DNA of 10,987 bases from Coemansia sp. RSA 922 (lineage: Eukaryota > Kickxellomycota > Kickxellomycetes > Kickxellales > Kickxellaceae). Of the stretch, positions 7,779 through 10,987 are shown one piece after another. Location of the stretch: positions 1 through 10,987 of the forward strand of contig JANBQS010000873.1 of NCBI GenBank assembly GCA_027577415.1. Direction: 5' to 3'. A program made the position numbers and the translations under genes. The number at the start of each line of letters is the position of its first letter. The stretch's first letter is position 1. The notes beneath the pieces were generated by a model, which was not told the DNA's origin, ran no database searches, and worked only from the letters and a program-made list of their open reading frames with translations.

Positions 7779-9272
7779 ATGGAGTAATTTACCGCCAACG
7801 TTGAGTCGCAGACCATCGAGCTAGCTGTATTGGACACTCTGTCGTCGTTTTCAAACATTCCGTTTATCTACTACTTTGAGAATACTATGGCAGCAGACAA
7901 GCGTGACCTATTTATGCCCGGAGATGCCTTGTGAGACTCCTTTTACAAGACCCTGCTCGAGTTTCCTTTGCTGGCTGGACATTTGTGCATGGGCACTAAA
8001 GGACGAGGATCGGTTGTAGTTGATCGCAACAACCTCAACCTTCCCGAGTATTGCGAGTCGACTTACGACGTCCACTTTGATGAGCTCAAGGCAGCCAACT
8101 ACCACTGGGGCTTATTTCCAAAGGATCTCGTGTCGGTGTGTGTGGTTACTACTGCTGGAGCAGATGGTGTAATCAAGCTAGCCAACATTCATTGTGCTCG
8201 TCTTCGCGATAACAGTGGCATACTTTTGTTTGCCAATATGTCGCACTACGTTGTTGACGGCATCGGGTTCTGCGCATTTATAAGCAGATGGGCGGAGCAT
8301 TGTCGCCAAGCATGCTGTGATGGTGTCAAACCAGTCGTGGAGCATCGCGTATTCCATTTTGACCGCAACATTGTGCACAAGGCACTATCGCTTGATCGAC
8401 GGCCAACGTCTGCTGCGGCTTCGGACCTGTTTTTCGTTCCAAGGTTTGCTGCTAGCGCTCTTGCGTGGATTTCTCCTGCCCTACGTGGGCGAATTATGAG
8501 CGTTGTTGCGTCAATGGGCAAGCCTGAAGCCCACATGTTTCATATTTCAAAGGAGCGCTTGGAAGCCCTACGATGCTCGCTTAGCGACTACGTCCCCAGT
8601 GATATACGCCTCTCAGACAATGACTTGATTGCCTCACTCGCCAGCATGACTATTGTTAACGGAATTAAGAGTGCGGCAATAAGTAGCTGTAATGGTGGCA
8701 TTCTAAGCCGACTAATGTCTGTCTGTTCAAGCATTTTTGGCGATCTCTTTGCCAAGACGGAGAATGAGCATCTAACATTCGTGATTGCCGACATACGCCA
8801 CCGACTTGGCATCTGCGACAGTGGCTACACTGGCAATTGTGTGATTCCACAGCTAGTGGTCAACTCGCTACAACGAATGGAGTCGCCGATCACGCCCGAA
8901 TCGCATGCCCATGTCGCGAGTCGTGTGCGTGCAGCTGTCCAGGACTTAGACGGGCCATATATAAGCCAGTTTGTCGACACTCTGAACAGATTCCCCAGTA
9001 GCTTTGCTCAGCCGCTGGTATACACGATTAACCACCCCGAAAAGGTTTTTATCACCAATCAGTCGCGGTTTCCGCTCTATGATCTCAACTTTGGCTTTGG
9101 AACCCCGGTGTGGGTGAGCCCAATCCCACACAGTGCGATAAACTTTGTGAAAGTCATGCCAGTTCACCCGTCCCAGACTGGATACAACATCCACATGACT
9201 ACAACCACGTGTGCAATGAGCAACATACTCTGCAACCCAAGTTGGCTTGATTTGGCCACGCTCATATTTTAA
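7779..9272 (+). pseudogene. BAHD/transferase-family acyltransferase, paralogue B, with two in-frame stops
   Basis: One frame of 497 codons from ATG 7779 (gccATGG) to TAA 9270-9272, broken only by TAA 7785-7787 (codon 3) and TGA 7932-7934 (codon 52); everything after that is open for over 440 codons. Domain one: VLDTLSSFSNIPFIYYF and DSFYKTLLEFPLLAGHL, the standard family opening. The catalytic HxxxD reads HYVVD at residues 156-160, in a NMSHYVVDGIGF context. The C-terminal DFGWG-type motif reads NFGFG at 437-441, followed by TPVWVSPIP. The predicted activity is CoA-dependent acyl transfer in the cytosol on an unknown small molecule. The TGA aligns with CGT (Arg) of paralogue A in L-R-D-S, so a CGA-to-TGA change is the simplest origin. 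It is better preserved than A, keeping the PLLAGHL segment. It may be a recent pseudogene; a downstream start after 7934 would lose part of the first domain. Confidence 0.82.
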
Positions 9273-9839
9273 GCATTTCTTGTTACATCCAATTATAATT
9301 TATAACAGTTGTCCTTATTTTCTTAGTTGACAACGCTAATGATTCAACAAACTAGTCTCTAAATTATGTTCATTGAGCTTCCACGCGAATTTCTCTTTGA
9401 AACTATGCAAGAGCTTCCTATCATGATAAGATACACGGTGGCGATGTTATTTATTTTTGGCAGGGCAACAGAGAAGAGGATAATTGTAAAAAAAATTGGT
9501 TCCTAAATAAGAAGAAAAGTTAGAAGCCCAAATATGCACGGCTAATGTTGTGCCATGTTCTCTTGTTCATAACACCACCAATAGCTTCTACAAACGTTGG
9601 TTGGTTCTCATCCTATTTGGAGCTGTAGATGTTGGCATATATTTGGAAGTAGTGGACAATATTGCTTGTGTTACTCTCTCTCTCTCTTCAGTCCTCTATT
9701 TTATTATATCAGCCCCTCACCTGCCTCTAGGATCCGCACAACCCTGATACTTTACACCACTTGACGACCAGTAACCATGGACTATGTTATTCGCAATTAT
9801 CAAGCCAGTTGATACCTTGGCTGGTCTAGCTTCGCGTTT
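9273..9839. other. Non-coding flank of paralogue B
   Basis: AT-rich 3' flank with A-runs near 9487-9495 and a short CT microsatellite. A 65-codon open frame at 9550-9747 has no recognisable feature, and I do not call it a gene. The right part may hold unrecognisable copia sequence. Confidence 0.4.
9674..9687 (+). repeat. Short (CT)7 microsatellite
   Basis: Seven uninterrupted CT dinucleotides. It is a low-complexity tract with no evident role. Confidence 0.8.
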
Positions 9840-10470
9840 TTCTAGTATGGCATGTTGGACAATGTAATGCCTTCTGTCCAGCTATTACTGGTTGCGCTCA
9901 AATCTGCTCACTCACTAGCCAATACCAATGAGCATCCGACAATGGACGGATCTCTTCAATACCATGCCTGTGTGTCTTGGCCAGATATTGCCTATGCTGC
10001 ACATCTACTCTCGATTCATATTAATGTCAAGACATCCATGGTTCATCTCACTGCCGCCAAACATGTCATATTCTACCTCAAGTACAGCGACAAGATGGGC
10101 ATAACTTATGCATGCTGTGACACGTCGTCTCACACTGGATACACGTATGCCAACTATTTCCGCTTGGGTGCTGACTTTTCAAACATCAGATATGTTGTCA
10201 AGATAGCTGGCGGTACAGTAACCTAGAGGTCCAAGAGCATCAAGTCTGTGATTCTTCAGTCGATTTCCGAAGCTGGGCTCTATGCTCTCAATGCTGGCAT
10301 ATGCGAGTTGAAGTGGATCTGCGATTTGCTTGAGTAACTACACATTAGTATGCCCTAGCCAACAGTCCTGGATGACGATCAAGCAGCAATTTTATTGGTG
10401 CGCTCTGGATCCCTTACTGTAGACAGCAGGCACTATCACCACAGGTTATGTTTACCACACTACCTCTTTT
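9840..10470 (+). mobile_element. Ty1/copia polyprotein tail (end of RT plus RNase H), pseudogene
   Basis: In one frame, an initial YGMLDNVMPSVQ matches the 'RFGM...P' segment at the end of copia RT. It continues with WPDIAYAAHLLSIH (the 'RPDIAYAV' block), AAKHVIFYLKYSDKMGITY (the 'H..A.KR.LRYLKGT..GL.Y' block), YTYANYF (degenerate YSDADWA), then RSKSIKSV...SISEAGLYAL...ELKWICDLL (the 'SKKQ..VALSS.EAEY.A...A..E..WL..LL' block), and DDDQAAILLV...RHYHHRL (the 'D.N.AAI...HIDIRYH' end). Stops include TAG 10224-10226, where a Trp is usual, TAA near 10336 and further ones. No integrase, gag or flanking LTR is visible, so this is an internal fragment. Confidence 0.75.
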
Positions 10471-10919
10471 AGCAAGGCATGTACGAGTTTGACCAAGTCT
10501 CTGGGTGCAATTGTGCTTGAGGTGCATCTGAATATATGTATGTAGGCGCAACAGCGGTAGGTCATTGTGAATACAAGAAACAAATCCCACAGATAAAATG
10601 TTGACAGCAATGGTTCTATTTTGGAATACAGATGGTATTAGTATGATATTAGCAACAATCAGCATGACATGAAAAGAAAAGCAATGGCTAGGAGCAATGG
10701 TGAACACATAAAATATTTTAGAACCAGCTAACTACAATAGTTACAAAGTACATGGGAATATATGTATGTCAGATAGAAAACATCCTGTATTAAAGGTATG
10801 TGCCCATTTGGTTGAAACAAAATGTGTATCACAGCATATGTGGACAGATGTCAAGAATTGCTGATATTGATTGGCACGATTATATGGCATTCATTGTATA
10901 TTGAGGATTGAAGGCAACC
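10471..10919. other. Non-coding region, no gene seen
   Basis: AT-rich sequence. A 97-codon minus-strand open frame at 10414-10707 overlaps the copia tail and has no recognisable domain; it is best read as noise. On the minus strand this would be the 3' flank of the possible gene ending at 10920. Confidence 0.4.
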
Positions 10920-10985
10920 TTAGGTTTGTGTCGTTGGTTTTATCTGGCGGTGGTGCTCATCTTCGTCATCATCGTCGCTACCAAA
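10920..10985 (-). CDS. Possible C-terminal end of a gene running off the right edge
   Basis: On the minus strand the edge reads FGSDDDDEDEHHRQ followed by IKPTTQT and TAA (10920-10922). The Asp/Glu run followed by a His/Arg/Thr tail is typical of disordered protein C-termini. With only 21 codons visible, no family can be named, and a repetitive GAC/GAT tract could produce this by chance. Confidence 0.3.
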   Translation of the reverse strand, partial: FGSDDDDEDEHHRQIKPTTQT

Positions 10986-10987
10986 TC

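Noticed and set aside
1794..9272. Reassigned stop codon as the reason for in-frame stops in the acyltransferases
   Set aside because: TAA, TAG and TGA all occur inside the frames, and the same codons also end the genes, so reassignment of one codon cannot explain them.

Overview
The window looks like a eukaryotic, probably fungal, nuclear locus. Evidence: short GT-AG (and one GC-AG) introns of about 60-100 nt, BAHD-type acyltransferase paralogues of the kind common in fungi, and decayed retrotransposons of two classes (non-LTR and Ty1/copia). An early-diverging fungus would fit, but that is a guess. I see no bacterial operon structure, CRISPR array or convincing tRNA/rRNA.

Layout, left to right. 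(1) 2-978 (+): the 3' end of a multi-exon gene. It has a Ser/Pro-rich, then acidic, middle and a helical C-terminus; the second exon follows a GC-AG intron. (2) 1091-1425 (+): a broken OB-fold-like coding remnant resembling RPA32/STN1-type proteins. (3) 1571-3266 (+): a TATA-like box, two adjacent perfect hairpins, then acyltransferase paralogue A. (4) 3662 to about 6730 (-): a decayed APE-type LINE with endonuclease, reverse transcriptase and a C-terminal CCHC knuckle, carrying many stops, two frame changes and a damaged RT active site. (5) 7674-9272 (+): a TATA box and acyltransferase paralogue B. (6) About 9840-10470 (+): the tail of a Ty1/copia polyprotein (end of RT plus RNase H), also broken. 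(7) 10920-10985 (-): the last codons of a possible gene that continues beyond the right edge.

The main puzzle is the acyltransferase pair. Both are in the same orientation, are roughly 45% identical by eye, and keep one open frame of about 490-497 codons with no frameshift. Paralogue A has three in-frame stops and paralogue B has two, none shared. Each has a stop within its first five codons and another just before a conserved Leu-Arg/stop-Asp-Ser segment. This means recent independent inactivation, stop-generating C-to-T mutation, or an N-terminal gene structure different from the simple one. The catalytic HxxxD survives in both. The LINE lies between the two copies on the opposite strand.

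No clearly new biological system is visible. The candidates for follow-up are the nonsense-only decay of the acyltransferase pair, the hairpin pair in the paralogue A leader, the GC-AG intron and the OB-fold remnant.
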